A stretch of 64,000 bases of DNA from Roridomyces roridus. Lineage: Eukaryota > Basidiomycota > Agaricomycetes > Agaricales > Mycenaceae. The position numbers and the translations under genes were made by a program. Position 1 is the stretch's first letter, and the number at the start of each line of letters is the position of its first letter. The notes under the pieces were generated by a model. That model saw only the letters and a list, made by a program, of their open reading frames with translations. It was not told the DNA's origin and made no database searches. Shown in pieces: positions 46,596-58,554 of this stretch. The DNA lies in contig JARKIF010000015.1 in NCBI GenBank assembly GCA_029378245.1, forward strand, positions 496,001 through 560,000, given 5' to 3'.

Positions 46596-48107
46596 ATGGA
46601 CTCCCACATAGTCCCTGCGTGCCTCGAGTCTCTCTTCACCAGCAACCTGCCTCCAGTCGATTCCGAAGCAGCGCATCTCCGACATCTCCTCGCAGCTGCT
46701 GCAACGGGTCTAAATCAAGTAGATTCCCGCATAGGTGCCCTTCATGAAGAACTGGCTCGGCTCCTCATGCAGCGCGATGACCTTGTCGCCAGAATGGAGC
46801 AGTACAAAGCCGTTCTCTCGCCGGTGCGACGGATTCCTCCCGAGGTGCTTTGCGAAATCCTCGAATGGCTGCCTCCTGGCTTCCAGCGAGTCGATTACTA
46901 CCAGGTGGCGCAGCCTCCTTGGCGACTCGCCCATATTTGCAGTTTGTGGAGGGAGACGGCCATCGGATGCCCGTCACTCTGGACTGGCCTGGGTATCATA
47001 CACGCCGACGACTACTTCTTTCCCACAACGGCCATGCTCGAAGCACAACTCGACCGCACAGCGAGCGCGCCCCTTCACATCGACTTCGAGCTAAGCTCCC
47101 AGTCTCTGGGAGCTGCGTCCGCATGGGATTCGCTCCTTCCTCTTTCCCATCGCTGGAAATCGCTCCGTATTCGATGCGTCGAACCGGATGCAGCAATGGA
47201 ACTGCTTGACAACCTGCAGGCGGCCAAGGATCGCGTCACCCTGCTGGAAAAAGTCGATTTTTTCATCAACGAGGCTAATGCCTCTGTGGATCACAGTTGC
47301 GACTGTTTCTCTACGGCTCCGCGCCTACGCGAGCTGCATCTCACCAACAGTACCTTTACCCAGTATTCGCCCGCATTCGCAGCCCCGTGGGCGCAAATCA
47401 CCAGTTACCGCGGAGTATTTCCCCCCGCTCGACAACTCGACATCTTGCGAGCCTGTCTCGGTATTGTTGATTGTACCGTTGGATACGATGAAGAGTCCAC
47501 CGATCCGCCTCTCGCTGCGAACGTTACACTCCCGTTGGTCCGCCGTCTGCACGTGGAGCACGTCAGCATTCTCGCCAACATTACATCGCCAGCACTTCAC
47601 ACTCTGTTGATCCCGAGTGCTGCATCCCATACGCAGCTCCTGGTCACCTTTCTACAGAGATCCTCATGCCGACTGAACACTCTCGTTATAACTAAATGTG
47701 ATGACGCCAACGACGTCGTACCTGTCCTCGCCAGTTGTCCAGGGCTTGAACAATTTGTGCTTTCGTCCTACACCTTCAACTTGGGTGGTATGAGCGCCCT
47801 CCTTGACTCGCTGTGTCTTCCAGCGACGCCGCCGTACTTGACGATCTGCCCAAACCTCGCGTCCTTTGCCCTGGGATGGAAGATAAAGGGAGAGCCTGTG
47901 TGGTGCGATGTTCTGTTGCGTATGCTGCAGTCCCGTCTTGTCCAAATACCACAGCGCCTCCGCTCTGTCTGCCTTTTCACCACCGATTTCAACACAGTCC
48001 TGGAGAAAGTCGAGGGGATCCGACGCTTGGAGAACGAGCAGGGACTCGACTTCAAATATCTCACTTTGCAGCAGGGAAAACAATTCATGGCTGAACTGCG
48101 GCCGTGA
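46596..48107 (+). CDS. F-box protein with N-terminal coiled coil (copy 2)
   Basis: A single-exon gene of 503 residues, the paralogue of the gene at 6114. It keeps the coiled coil (HLRHLLAAAATGLNQVDSRI), the F-box (SPVRRIPPEVLCEILEWLPP) and the same leucine-rich C-terminal region (LPLVRRLHVEHVSILANITS, RLNTLVITKCDDAND). The ends of the two proteins differ more (final FMAELRP here, FMAGLRP in copy 1). Identity is high at the 5' end including the non-coding leader, and lower in the C-terminal part, as expected for a substrate-binding region under diversification. Intact. Confidence 0.88.
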   Translation: MDSHIVPACLESLFTSNLPPVDSEAAHLRHLLAAAATGLNQVDSRIGALHEELARLLMQRDDLVARMEQYKAVLSPVRRIPPEVLCEILEWLPPGFQRVDYYQVAQPPWRLAHICSLWRETAIGCPSLWTGLGIIHADDYFFPTTAMLEAQLDRTASAPLHIDFELSSQSLGAASAWDSLLPLSHRWKSLRIRCVEPDAAMELLDNLQAAKDRVTLLEKVDFFINEANASVDHSCDCFSTAPRLRELHLTNSTFTQYSPAFAAPWAQITSYRGVFPPARQLDILRACLGIVDCTVGYDEESTDPPLAANVTLPLVRRLHVEHVSILANITSPALHTLLIPSAASHTQLLVTFLQRSSCRLNTLVITKCDDANDVVPVLASCPGLEQFVLSSYTFNLGGMSALLDSLCLPATPPYLTICPNLASFALGWKIKGEPVWCDVLLRMLQSRLVQIPQRLRSVCLFTTDFNTVLEKVEGIRRLENEQGLDFKYLTLQQGKQFMAELRP

Positions 48108-48830
48108 GCCTCGAGCGGAGGCGAGGTCACCCGTATCAATGTTTCGATTACGATTTGTCTCAAATTCCAATTATGTAAATGTGTTCAGACGGTATCGGAT
48201 TGACCTGAGAAATATGGGAGCTTTGTGTAGGAGCAAACATCTCACGTCGTGAGTTGAGGGCATGCGATCTTGTTGAGTGTTGACTGTGAATCCTTCGGGG
48301 GATGAAGTCTGCCAGGCATTGCTCGGCGCGAAAACCATCGCCTCCCTCACGTCTTCACGTCTGCCCTTCGCTCAATTCGAGGAGAATTTTTCACATCGAG
48401 TGACAGCTCCTCTTCAGGAACTCTTTTTCAAATACGGGAATCTGGTCGACCGACTCCAGATCAACGAAGGCGCGAACAATGAGCCGTGATGCCAATCCCT
48501 AGCCTTTTCTTCTTTTTCTGGTGTGTGTTCAAATCGAATCGACTGGCCATATGTATCTTCTCCTTTCTGAACTTTCAAAGATGTTCCGGATTTCAACGTC
48601 GGGAAATGCGATTTTCGGGCCTTGGCTCTGATGGCCGTGTCCACATAGGCCGGGCTAGGTGAGGTATGGGGTTGAAGAGGACGAGTGGGATGGGATCATC
48701 AGACCGAATCTGCTTTGCGTTCCGCGCGCTGGGTAGGGTACTGTGAATTTTTAATGTGAACAAGCACTCTATTGTATACTCCCAAGAATCGATTCATGGT
48801 GTTCACACACGCTCAAGCGCGCCGCAAAAG
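48108..48830. other. intergenic; no gene seen
   Basis: A 70-codon plus frame at 48277-48489 starts with CTG and has no support. The 16-mer GAATTTTTCACATCGA here recurs inverted within the next gene. Confidence 0.3.
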
Positions 48831-50210
48831 TCAGAACGAATGCATCCCTTCTAGAGCACCCGCTAGCGCCGCCAGCCGGTCTCTGCGTTGCTTGTCTGAA
48901 AGATTTTCCTCACCAAGGATCCTACGCAGCATCGTGTTGAAGGCCGAGTTCGGCATCCTGAACAGTAGGACCTTCGGTTCCCAGAGGTCCGCAAAGGCTA
49001 ACAAATGCACCTGCAGTCTTCCACCGCTCTGCTGTGCGCGACGCCACTGAATCTTCGCCTCGGGAGACAATACTTCACTCCAGGTACCGAGGCCCGCACT
49101 GGCAGACCTCGCTCCCAGATAATCCAGAACGACAACAGGCTCGTCTTTCGAATCTTCAGCCGCGTCTCTGAGCAATTGGGTTGCAATTCTGCTCCTCAGT
49201 CGTTTGAAGTCGAGTTGAGCGAGTGCATGCACGAAGCCGCGATCTCGTCGATGTGAAAAATTCTGGTCTATCAGCAATAGGTGGTGTGCTTGCATGCGGA
49301 GCAACGTCGAAATTTCTGCCGATAATCTATCTGCCCGCACTGAAAGCGTTGAGTTCAGCTGTCATATCAACGATGATTCAACGTTCCACTCACTGGAATA
49401 CTGTCGCAAACCTGGATGAACGGACGCCCCGCAGTTTCCAAGCGTCGAATGCAGAAATGCGTTCCTTTGCCAGCGTAGTGAATGGAAGCCAGTGCCCAAC
49501 GAGCACTGAATTGTGAAACTGCGGAGTTTGTGCTATGAGCTTCTCAATCTCGGGGAGGAGGGTCTTCATTCGAGCAACGACTTCATGGAACACGAGGGCC
49601 CGAGGCAAAACCTCCCGCGACAGTTGTTCCAAACATGGGAGAAATTCCGGTTGACTCCAACTACACCAACGAAATCGACACTGAATTGGACAATGCACTG
49701 CAGTAAACCGGCATCCAAAGCTGCGCCGATCCAGGCAGAGCCGGGCTGAGTCTCGAGATGGTGTGCGAGCAAAGCAGCACAGCGATAAGTTGCGCATTCG
49801 ATGAGATATGAGTCCAATCCCTCGTGAACGATCTCGCTCCATGCCGTTGCAATGATTGTGCGCATACCGGAGCTGGCGTGGATCGCCGCGGAGGTATCGG
49901 GGTGCTCCATGAAAAACATTATCAGAAAGGCGACGACCCAAGGCAGTTGGACCTCGTCGAATGCGGGAAGAGTCGGAAAGAGGCCGCGATACGTATGAAG
50001 GAACTCGAACCAGGCACGCACCCGAGGCCACAGATCCGTTGCAGCGGCAGTGGGTTTCAATTCGCCAATTTGTCGTACGAGGCCACTGAGCGTTACCACG
50101 GCGCCATTGACGCGAACGGCGACATCGTCTGTGCGTGGGCTTGCATCCAGGTCAACCGCGGAGGGGATAGAGGACGGATCGAGATGTTTGTAAAGAATGG
50201 GCAGAAGCAT
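48831..50210 (-). pseudogene. MYND-finger family protein gene, finger truncated
   Basis: The ATG at 50210 opens MLLPILYKHLDPSSIP, then TDLWPRVRAWFEFLHTY and AWSEIVHEGLDSYLIE, LETQPGSAWIGAALDAGLLQ, the usual start of an agaric MYND-finger family. A later exon (HEVVARMKTLLPEIEKLIAQ, WLPFTTLAKERISAFDAWKL) leads to an intron and then KFRRCSACKHTTYC, the first half of a MYND zinc finger (C-x2-C...C). The frame then stops; the second half (expected CQ..DW..H...C) is missing, and the family C-terminal domain resumes in another frame as RDRGFVHALAQLDFKRLRSR and VVLDYLGARS to a stop at 48831. A deletion inside the finger has most likely inactivated the gene. Confidence 0.6.
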
Positions 50211-53200
50211 GGCGTGTTCGCTATTGGTGAGACCGAGGCTCCCTTGCTCATAACTGAGTTTGATGAGTCTGAGGACATCTGGTATCTACCCAGTGGCCGC
50301 TGCTTTCGCCGTCGGCTGTGGCCAAGGGTCAAGAGCGTAATCGAAGTCAAGCGAGTCAACTTACACGGAGTGTGAGCCGCCACTTTGAGCTATCGCGTAG
50401 ACGCAGCAATGGGTGGATGGTCATGAAGGAGGGTCAATCACCGGGCTGTGCTCACTGATCGATCACCGATGCACCTCCGAATAAAGCCGATCCCGGACCC
50501 CGCGCACTCTCCCTGGGTCGATTCCGCGCAAATATCCGGCTCTGAGCTTGAGCCGTGGATGATCTCACGCCGCCCACATATCCCTCGAGAGCTCAAGCTC
50601 ATCTTGAGCTCATCGCTGACGGAACTCTAAGTACACTCGGTCCGACGATGCTTTTCCCAACTCTTCTCATTTCGGTCATCTCGTTGTGCGCTTGGATCGA
50701 CCTGCGTGTTGTGGTTGGCAGTAAAAGAGCGGAACAAACCCTCGGAATTTACACAGCGCGTTCCAATTGCGGTCCAGAAAGTACCTCGTTCGACTCGACG
50801 TCTGGTGCCTAATCCAAGTATGGGGAAGAATCTTTTCTTGCGAATCATCACGTTTAATCCGGAAGCATGTCGTCTCGACTCTCGTCGCTCGAGCGTTCTG
50901 TTCCCGAGTTGAGCAACAGCTCGAGTAAGCGCGACTCCCACCCCGCGCTTCAAGTTGGGGGTTTGATTCGTGGTTTGTCCGCAAGCGTTCCCTGTATGTA
51001 TATACGAGTCTTCAAAGATGGTTCTTAACCTCTCAGTCAGTCATGATCATGAAGATGCAGAGTTGGCATATTATTGTGGTTCACAGCTCAGCGCTCAAAG
51101 TTCACGTCGGAAAGTTCCAGTTATCCAGCTCAATATATCTATTATCTACACATTCTGTATCCAAGTTCCCCTCATCCAACCTCACGGCCGCAGAACCTCT
51201 ACAAAAGCCAAAGCAACCTCATCATCCAGATATCCTATACTCAACCCCTCATCTTCCAGACGGTCGATCTCCTCTGAAATGTCATCCGGACATGGGATGT
51301 AGCGGTAGAGATAGCCGTTGAAGAGCCGGGCAACAATCAATCCTTCCATCCCCGCCCCCAAATGACCTCTCTCGCGTCCCAGTTCTCTCACACCGCGGGC
51401 GATATTGACCATAACCACTTCCCACATGCATCTTCAATCCAATCCTGATGTGCCTCGGTGCAAAATCGATTGCTGAACCGCACGAGTTGGCACGCTCTGT
51501 TTCTCTGGCTATCGTGGTCTGTAATGCCACTCACCTGTAGGCATGTATGCCAATGCCAATCGAATGGCCATCTGATCATGACCTCGTTCGAGTCGGGGAC
51601 AGGTCCTTAGTCACACCCGCTCAAGGTTTCTTTCTTTTTTCTTTCAGGTGTACATTTATCTCAGAGCACTGCCTTCAGATGCTTGTCGCATAGCATCCCA
51701 TCTCCATAGACGATAGTATCTTTTTTGGAGTGCAGGATATCATATATCCAATCCGACAAATAGGTTTATGTCGAAGCGACCGTAGCACATTGAGGTGATT
51801 TTTTGCATGTGCATGGCATCTAAGGACATTATTAGGGCTAGCCGCTACACTGCAGATCCAAGTCAGGCTCATTGTGTCAGGCCTCGTTCGATCCGAGATC
51901 CGGCCCTCATCCCTCATCCACGGTCATAGAAGATCTTTTTGGAGTGCAGGATATCGTCCAATCCAAGAAATAGGTTTGTTTACATACTTGGAGCTCGAAG
52001 CGACGCAGTCACAGTGATTGGATGCCAGAATGCAGCTCTTAGGTTCCCTCACTGAAGCCGAGTCGTCTTCCCGGGAACTTGAACGCCTCTCGAGTCTCCG
52101 TGCTTCCTTCATGTCCTATGGAGCTCATTCTGGGGTACAAGGTCACGAATCACATACCGAGCGATACAACTCTAACTCGGCGGTTCTCACATCTTCCAAT
52201 TGTCCCTCCTCTCGTTCGAATCGAGGTTAGGACGTAATAGGTAAGGATCGTTGCTTTTGCCTTGTTTCGCGCAAGTATTGGTCCCTTTTCCACCTGCTAA
52301 CCCTATGAAGTGCATGCGCCAGCCTTCCTGCTTGAACTTTGGTGCATTATCTCGGCAATTGCAAGTGCATTCAAGTCAATTCATCACATGTTCAGCCTCA
52401 CAGAAGTGACCAGGTGTGCAGTGATGGTGCTCCGGTCGATCCTTGCTTCGACTTCAAGCTTCGAGCTTCAAGCAAGGCGGTTTGTTTCGTTCAAGAGCTC
52501 GTCTTGGTCGTTGAACATAGCTATAGTCGGACTTCATGTTGACTAGCAGACACCTAGATACCAGTGTCCAACCAGCGTAAAGTCCTCGTTCGATTCGACG
52601 TCCCGCTCACACATCGTGCTCCATCCAAGAGTTCAGAGCTCTCGCACGGTTTTTTTTCCGTTTCAAGGCAAACCAGCGGAGTTGGGACTCCATCGGCAGT
52701 GTCGGTCAACATATAAGTATACCGAAACTAAACTGAGTTCACCCGCACGTAGTCAAACAAGTCGCTTACGGGCGCACGGTTTTCAAAGTAACATGTGCGT
52801 TAGACAGGCGTAGCGTCGAGCAAGTTGCAACAGATGGGCGGTACCGGTATTGTGACATCTAAGGAGAGGACGAAATCCGAATGCGAAAATGGAAGCATAG
52901 ATCCGAGCCCCAGGCCAAGGGGCTAGCACCAGGCAGGAAAACCGCCTGCTGTTGCCCTCGTGTTCCGAGTGGCAGCTCCTTGTAGTCCAGAGCTGTCTAC
53001 TCCTTATTCGGGCGGGCGGGCGACATCCATCTCTTGTAGGAGGACTGTCGTGTGTGGACCGAATGTATGTTTGTTGATGATTACGGATATCGTGATCCGT
53101 GACTGATGGCATCACCGGATCAGTCGGCAACGCTGGTTTCATGACAGACCTCCGCGTTCTTGCATCCCGCATGCTGCGCGCATGCCCGAATTGCAAGCCT

Positions 53201-53419
53201 AATTGTCGAGACAAAGGAGGAGGATGCCCAGGTCGGTGCGGTGGGGATTGTATGTATGCTCGCGCGGTGGCAGGGACGGGGTGGCATGTAAGGTAACGGA
53301 GGGTGCTGCCGTTTGGCTAGGTAGATGTTGAGAGCGAGGAGCAGCTACTGATGGGTGGGGAGGGAGGATTTAACATGTTTATCACATTAAAATACATGGG
53401 CACTCTGTCATTCATCGCG
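50211..53419. other. 3.2 kb gene-poor region with decayed repeats
   Basis: A minus frame at 51427-51182 (MWEVVMVNIARGVRELGRER, DDISEEIDRLEDEGLSIGYL) is protein-like but isolated and unrecognised. Direct repeats of about 70 bp lie at 51711-51782 and 51927-52003. A CCTCGTTCGAxTCGACGTC block recurs at 50786 and 52583. No intact gene is seen. Confidence 0.35.
51711..52003. repeat. direct repeat pair of about 70 bp
   Basis: TTTTGGAGTGCAGGATATC followed by CCAATCC...AAATAGGTTT and TCGAAGCGAC occurs at 51711-51782 and again at 51927-52003, with small indels. The purpose is unknown; it could be a remnant of a duplicated element end. Confidence 0.7.
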
Positions 53420-53427
53420 GTCAATGC
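53420..53427. repeat. left 8 bp target-site duplication GTCAATGC
   Basis: Identical to 61402-61409 on the other side of the large element, directly abutting its terminal inverted repeat. Confidence 0.9.
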
Positions 53428-53982
53428 CAAGGGGGCATCGGGATCAAAAATCCGTACCGGGGGAGGGGGGGGGGGTCCCGAGAGGGCTCGAAAAAAATTT
53501 CTATATGTATATTAGTAAATGTGTTTTGGAGCATATTGGACACTCTTGATTGAAATTTCCAAATCGGGACTGATATATTACATAATGCAGCTGCCAGTCT
53601 CATCGACTCTCACAAGACATTGCCACAGACAACAAGTGTATCATTGGTCAAGTACACATGAGATGGGTCTAATGGACACTGGGGTCCTCTAATAAGTGTG
53701 TATATTTACGTTAATTTACATGATAGGTTGTAAATCCAGTAAATTCATGAGATCCCATCAGTATCCAAATGCGTTGAACACCGGTGATGGCAATCTCGAT
53801 CAACTCAATCGGGTGACTGCTGTTACACACCCTTATCACTTTCGACTTGCCCAAGCCATCTTCCGCCTTAATCTCAGTCCGAGCACTGTCCTCCTCCAGC
53901 TTTCTATCTTTCTTGGCTCAAGTCTCTGTATTCCCACCCAATCCGAGCTGTGATTATCCTCCTAGTTTTGACCTCGCTCAAA

Positions 53983-54065
53983 GGTTGCTTGGCTTAGTGG
54001 TCTGCTTGTGTTCACTCTGGAGAAGCTTGATTTGGGGCGGTCACAGGTTCAAACCTCCTCTGTGT
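53983..54065 (+). other. tRNA-like segment, possible SINE head
   Basis: TGGCTTAGTGGT (53990-54001) fits a pol III A box and GGTTCAAACC (54046-54055) fits a B box at tRNA-like spacing. The acceptor and T stems do not pair well, so this is not a functional tRNA. A tRNA-derived SINE start or a tRNA pseudogene inside the element's left arm is the best reading. Confidence 0.4.
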
Positions 54066-55146
54066 CTATTTATTTAACATTCCCTTCCTGTCCCTTTTTA
54101 GAAAATATCTATAGTTCCAGCTATTCCCCGATTCCCAATCATTCTGGTTCACCCATGGTCCTCTTTTTCAAGCTCCAGGCCCATGAGATCATACTGGAGA
54201 GAGTGGGAAAGTTCACAACTCTCCCGGGTCTTGCAAGGGTGAGAAGCCGATACGGATCGCTGGAGGGAATAAGAAGCGTCGGATGTAGGAGTGGACGCAT
54301 GACTGAGAAGTCCCGAGTATACGAATAGATAAGGAAACTATGACGCATCACCGGTCGACGCAGACTACCTTGGACCGGGGACCCGTCATCTTTGGGAGAG
54401 TTTTGAATGGGTCATTTCACATCTCAAGATTGTGAGTGTGGGTCTGGCAACAGGTTGGGTTCAAAAGGTTGAGATGCCATTTAGATGCCATGGGAAGTCG
54501 GCGTTGAAGGAGATTTGATGTCTCATCAGGCCACCATCAGACTAGTATACCTCGTGTAAATTGGCTGTAATGCAGCTCTTAGCCTTTAGGGCCATCTAAA
54601 TTCATTATTGGACAATTATAGACCCAATGGGTTGTCTTGAATACATCCCGGTGCAGGAATCAAGCAGAGGCAGGCGGGGTACAGCGAGAAAAGCAATTGC
54701 TGCTAGCAGGTGCCGCCGGTGCCGCTTGTAAATCGTCTAAATTGATATCAATTTACAGTAAATTGATCCAAGCTATGCGCTTAGCGCCTCTTATTCCGCT
54801 TATTGCAGGAGGAATGGCATCAGTCACTACATTTGAGCCCATTTTCCCTTCTTTTCCAATTTCTCTTGGCTGAAAGACATTTACCAGATGACTGATGACC
54901 CTCCGAGCCTCAGATTATTTTTCTGGTGCTCTAGTGCAACACTCGGCGCCGGGCATTCCAGTGCCCAAGACGATTTGCACATGTTGATCATCCATCAACC
55001 ACCACCTACTCTTCGCCACACCAACGAACAGCTGCCACCACACAAGGCTCGACACTTGGACGACTCACCCTCCGCCCCATTCCCGGCCGTGACCTCGCCT
55101 TGTGACCTCGCCTTAGCGGTTCTCGCGCCAAGGACCCGCCGCAAGA

Positions 55147-56402
55147 ATGTCAATCACAAACAATCGCGTCGCGTCGCGTCTCTCGGGAGCCACCGCCTAC
55201 ACTGTCCAGACCATGGCCGGTGAGTTCAACCTTTTACTCCCTTCTTTCTCCATCCCTTCGTACCACAAGCCATAAGCCGGAGAGCAAGAGATCCGCCCTC
55301 TTGGAACTCCCAAGCTCGCGCTGGCCTCTGTGCGTTTTCTTCTTGTCCTTTTTCCACTGTATTGAAAATCTACTACCTGAGGATGGACTAACATCTCACA
55401 GGACGACACGCCCTCCATGACGGTACCGGGCTTCCTCATCTTTGGCATGCCCTCAAAGCACTCGGCCGACCTTGTCCACTGGTCATCTTCTTCCTACATG
55501 GGTTCCCTTCTTGTGTATCCACCGGCGCCATCGCTTCACCCTCAGCCACTGGTCCATCTCAACAGCACGACAAAGCACACCTAATCGGCACATCACTCTG
55601 GTCACCCCGGCGCATTCACCTACTCGCATGACAGCGCCTGCGACCGAGTTCAAATGCCAGGTTCAGTGCCACCCTCTTACCAACGCGAGCGGCGGACCTT
55701 GGAACTCGGTCGTCTTGTGCCGATATGACTCATCACCACCCGCCATCCCGAAGTGAGTATTCTCAACCATTTCCCGTCCAATTCGCATGCACCTAATTTT
55801 CCCACCTGCGCCAGGACTCCCTCTATCGAACTGGGGCAGTTGTAGAGGCCTTCTGGGTCTGTCGCCGTCGCCGCGGTCGGTCGAGCACAAAGTATGCACA
55901 GCCACTCAGCGCCACCCAGTGAAAGTGCGTATTTCTCTACCATTCCCTGTCCAGTTTGCTTGAGACTAATTTTCTCCCCTGCTCTAGAACTCCCTCTATC
56001 GAACTGTAGCAGCTGTAGAAGCCGTCCGGTTCTGCTGTCGTCGCTGCCGCCGTTTGAGCCTGAGGGCAAGGAATGCACCAAAGTAAGTCTTTCTCTACCA
56101 TTTTCACATTCTGTATCTAATCCTTTCACAGCTCGTGCATGCCGGGGCTTTACTGCCCGTTTGCATCACCTCTGGCGTCACTGGTCAACTTGAAGCGCGT
56201 GCCGCCACGTTGCTGGGGCGCAACAAACTCTACGCCTTCGAGGACGTGGCCCCTCGATCCGATGGCGGCCAGTATGGGGAGGGCACGTTCGAGGGCAGTC
56301 ACCGGCAAGGCCACACTCCCAGTACATGAGTTGCGTCTGAGCCGGGGAGCATCAGGATACGAGGACGGGGCTGGTAGGGCGTCGGTGCTGAATCCACGGT
56401 GA
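55147..56402 (+). pseudogene. decayed multi-exon gene in the mobile element, unrecognised
   Basis: The ATG at 55147 gives MSITNNRVASRLSGATAYTV; after an intron comes DDTPSMTVPGFLIFGMPSKH, SADLVHWSSSSYMGSLLVYP. Near 55580 the frame shifts to TEFKCQVQCHPLTNASGGPW, NSVVLCRYDSSPPAIPK; after a 60 bp intron TPSIELGQL hits a stop. An exon-plus-intron unit of about 170 bp is then repeated. The end (LKRVPPRCWGATNSTPSRTW) is in another frame again. It looks like a third gene of the element that has lost its frame. I know similar sequence starts only as uncharacterised agaric proteins, and cannot name a function. Confidence 0.5.
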
Positions 56403-56568
56403 GCATATTAAACTTCTATTGACTCTACCCTTATTCTGAACAAGTCCTCAGCTTTTACTTGGACCAATCTAGTAGACAAATCCTGTAGCCGGGTGTGAAT
56501 ATAGTATTTTCAGCATCACAACCGATCGTTCCGCGAAAGGGGACCTTCCTTTCCTCACCACTTCATCC

Positions 56569-58439
56569 ATGGGTATCCCGGGTCTCTGGAAGGTGTGTGC
56601 AAGCCTTTTTCCTTCTCCGCTGGGTGCTGATTCTGTTTACAGCTTCTCGAGTCTTCGGCACATGTCATGTCTTTCAAAGAGTTGTGCCTTATCGAGGGCC
56701 CTATCTTAGAATATCGCCAAACGGGGTCAATAATCATGGGCGTGGACGCGGGGTATGATGCTTCGTGTCCGTTACTCTCTTACTCATATCTTGCAGGCTC
56801 TGGATGACGCAGTGCCAGACTGTGTTTCACAAACCTCACCATGCACAAATGGGCAGCAACCCGGAACTTCGGGCGCTCCTTTACAAACTTGTGCAATTGG
56901 TTCAGGCGGGTGTTGTTGCGGTCTTCGTTTTCGACGGCCCTGAGCGGCCGGCAGTCAAACGGGGAAAGCAGGTCAAGACCAAGCCGCATTGGCTCGTCAA
57001 AGGGTTCATTGAGATGATTGAGATATTCGGCTTCTACCACCATCAGGTACAAGCTCCGTCGCCCCGTCTTCTATCAATTAGGTTCTGATTCATCTTGCAG
57101 GCACCGGGCGAGGCTGACGCCGAGCTGGCGTACCTTGACCGCCTTCAGCTCATTGATGGAATCCTGACCGACGATGGGGACGTTGCTCTATTTGGTGCAC
57201 GCCGTATCATTAGAAAGTACGCAATTTCTTCCTGAAACATCTACTGTGCCCTCACCCTGACTTTAGGATGAACAAAGCTAACCTAGATGAGATCACGGTG
57301 TATACATCTGCATCCATGGAAGAGGACCCCGCCGTGCAGCTCACTCAAGGCGGGTTCTTACTTCTGGCACTCATGAGCGGAGGGGACTACAATACGGTAT
57401 GCGTCTGCAATCTTTGAATCCAATGTACTCACCATCTTTAGGTCGGTGTCCCTGGCTGCGGTATTGGCGTTGCACACGCCCTGGCGCGTTGTGGTTTCGG
57501 AGATTCCCTCCTTGAAGCGTGCAACAGCCCCGTCATTGACCTCGCCCTCTTCCTGCCTGGTTGGCGCAAAGGAATCCGCAAGGAGTTGGTCACAAACTCT
57601 CGGGGATACTTGCAGTCGCGCAAGCTTGCCCTCGCCAGGAAGATTGACTCCACATTCCCCGACACCTCCGTCCTCGACCTTTACACTCACCCAACAACTT
57701 CCTGGTCGCCCGGTTTCAGTATTCCCGCATTTGACAGCTGGATCATCAAGGTTCCAGATCTCGCCAACCTCGCCAAATACTGCCATGAAAAGTTTGGCTG
57801 GTCGTCCAATGTGATCAAGACCAAGTTTGAGAAATCTTTATATCCCAGCTTGTTTGTGCGCCGGCTCACAATGGTATGCACGCTTTATTCTTACACGGGA
57901 TGTTGCTCATTGGATACTTCGCAGCCTTTGGATGTTCATCAACAAATCCAAAACCATGTTGTCCACGGTTATGTCAACGACGAGCAACCTCAACTCTCGT
58001 TTTACCTCGAGATTATCAAGGTCGACGACAGTGATCCGTACAAGAGATATCGAGTCATGGTTTCATTCACGGCCCTTACCGCATGGGCTTTGTCGAAGCT
58101 ACATGGTGTCCGCCGTTCCACCATTGGCTCAGCTGCGGTGTCAAAAGCCGTATGGATTCCTGCCGTGCTGATGGAGAAATATTTCCCGTCCATGGTCGAC
58201 ACCTTCAATGTGTGCTTGGTAAGCAAAAATTCTGAAATAGTTGGTGCTTGGGCTCATTCCTTTCTTTCCAGAGTACGCGTCGCACTCCTCAAGCACAGAA
58301 GATGGATTACATTGAAATCTCCGACACCGAGAGCGACCCTGGCTCCGTGCCGTCAGGGTCCAAGTTTGGTTCCTCGGTCATCGACCTTACAGGGGAATCT
58401 TACGATTCGGACAACTCAGATATCATCGTTTTAGATTAG
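56569..58439 (+). CDS. XPG/FEN1/GEN1-like PIN-domain nuclease, eight exons
   Basis: Predicted structure-specific, metal-dependent DNA nuclease. Exons 56569-56592, 56643-56752, 56797-57046, 57101-57216, 57267-57396, 57442-57873, 57925-58218 and 58272-58439 join with every phase consistent, giving 507 residues. It begins MGIPGLWKLLESS, the canonical N-terminus of the family. Metal-binding acidic residues are all present: IMGVDAG, VFVFDGPERP, APGEADAELAYL, TDDGDVALFG and SGGDYN, followed by the helix-hairpin-helix-like VGVPGCGIGVAHALARCGFG. The C-terminal half is agaric-specific (TTSWSPGFSIPAFDSWIIKV) and ends in an acidic tail with a SUMO-interaction-like SDIIVLD. It lies 115 bp upstream of the recombinase gene on the same strand, inside one TIR-bounded element, so a role in processing transposition intermediates is inferred. 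Confidence 0.9.
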
Positions 58440-58554
58440 CGAGAGCTACTTTTTGTACAGAAAGCTTGTACTGTGCCGTATTTCTCAAATTATAGTGATC
58501 GACTGGATGCAGCGAATTTGAAATCTTCACTCTACTGGTTCCTCCTAGTTCCCG

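Noticed and set aside
53983..54065. A functional tRNA gene
   Set aside because: A and B boxes fit, but acceptor and T stems do not pair.
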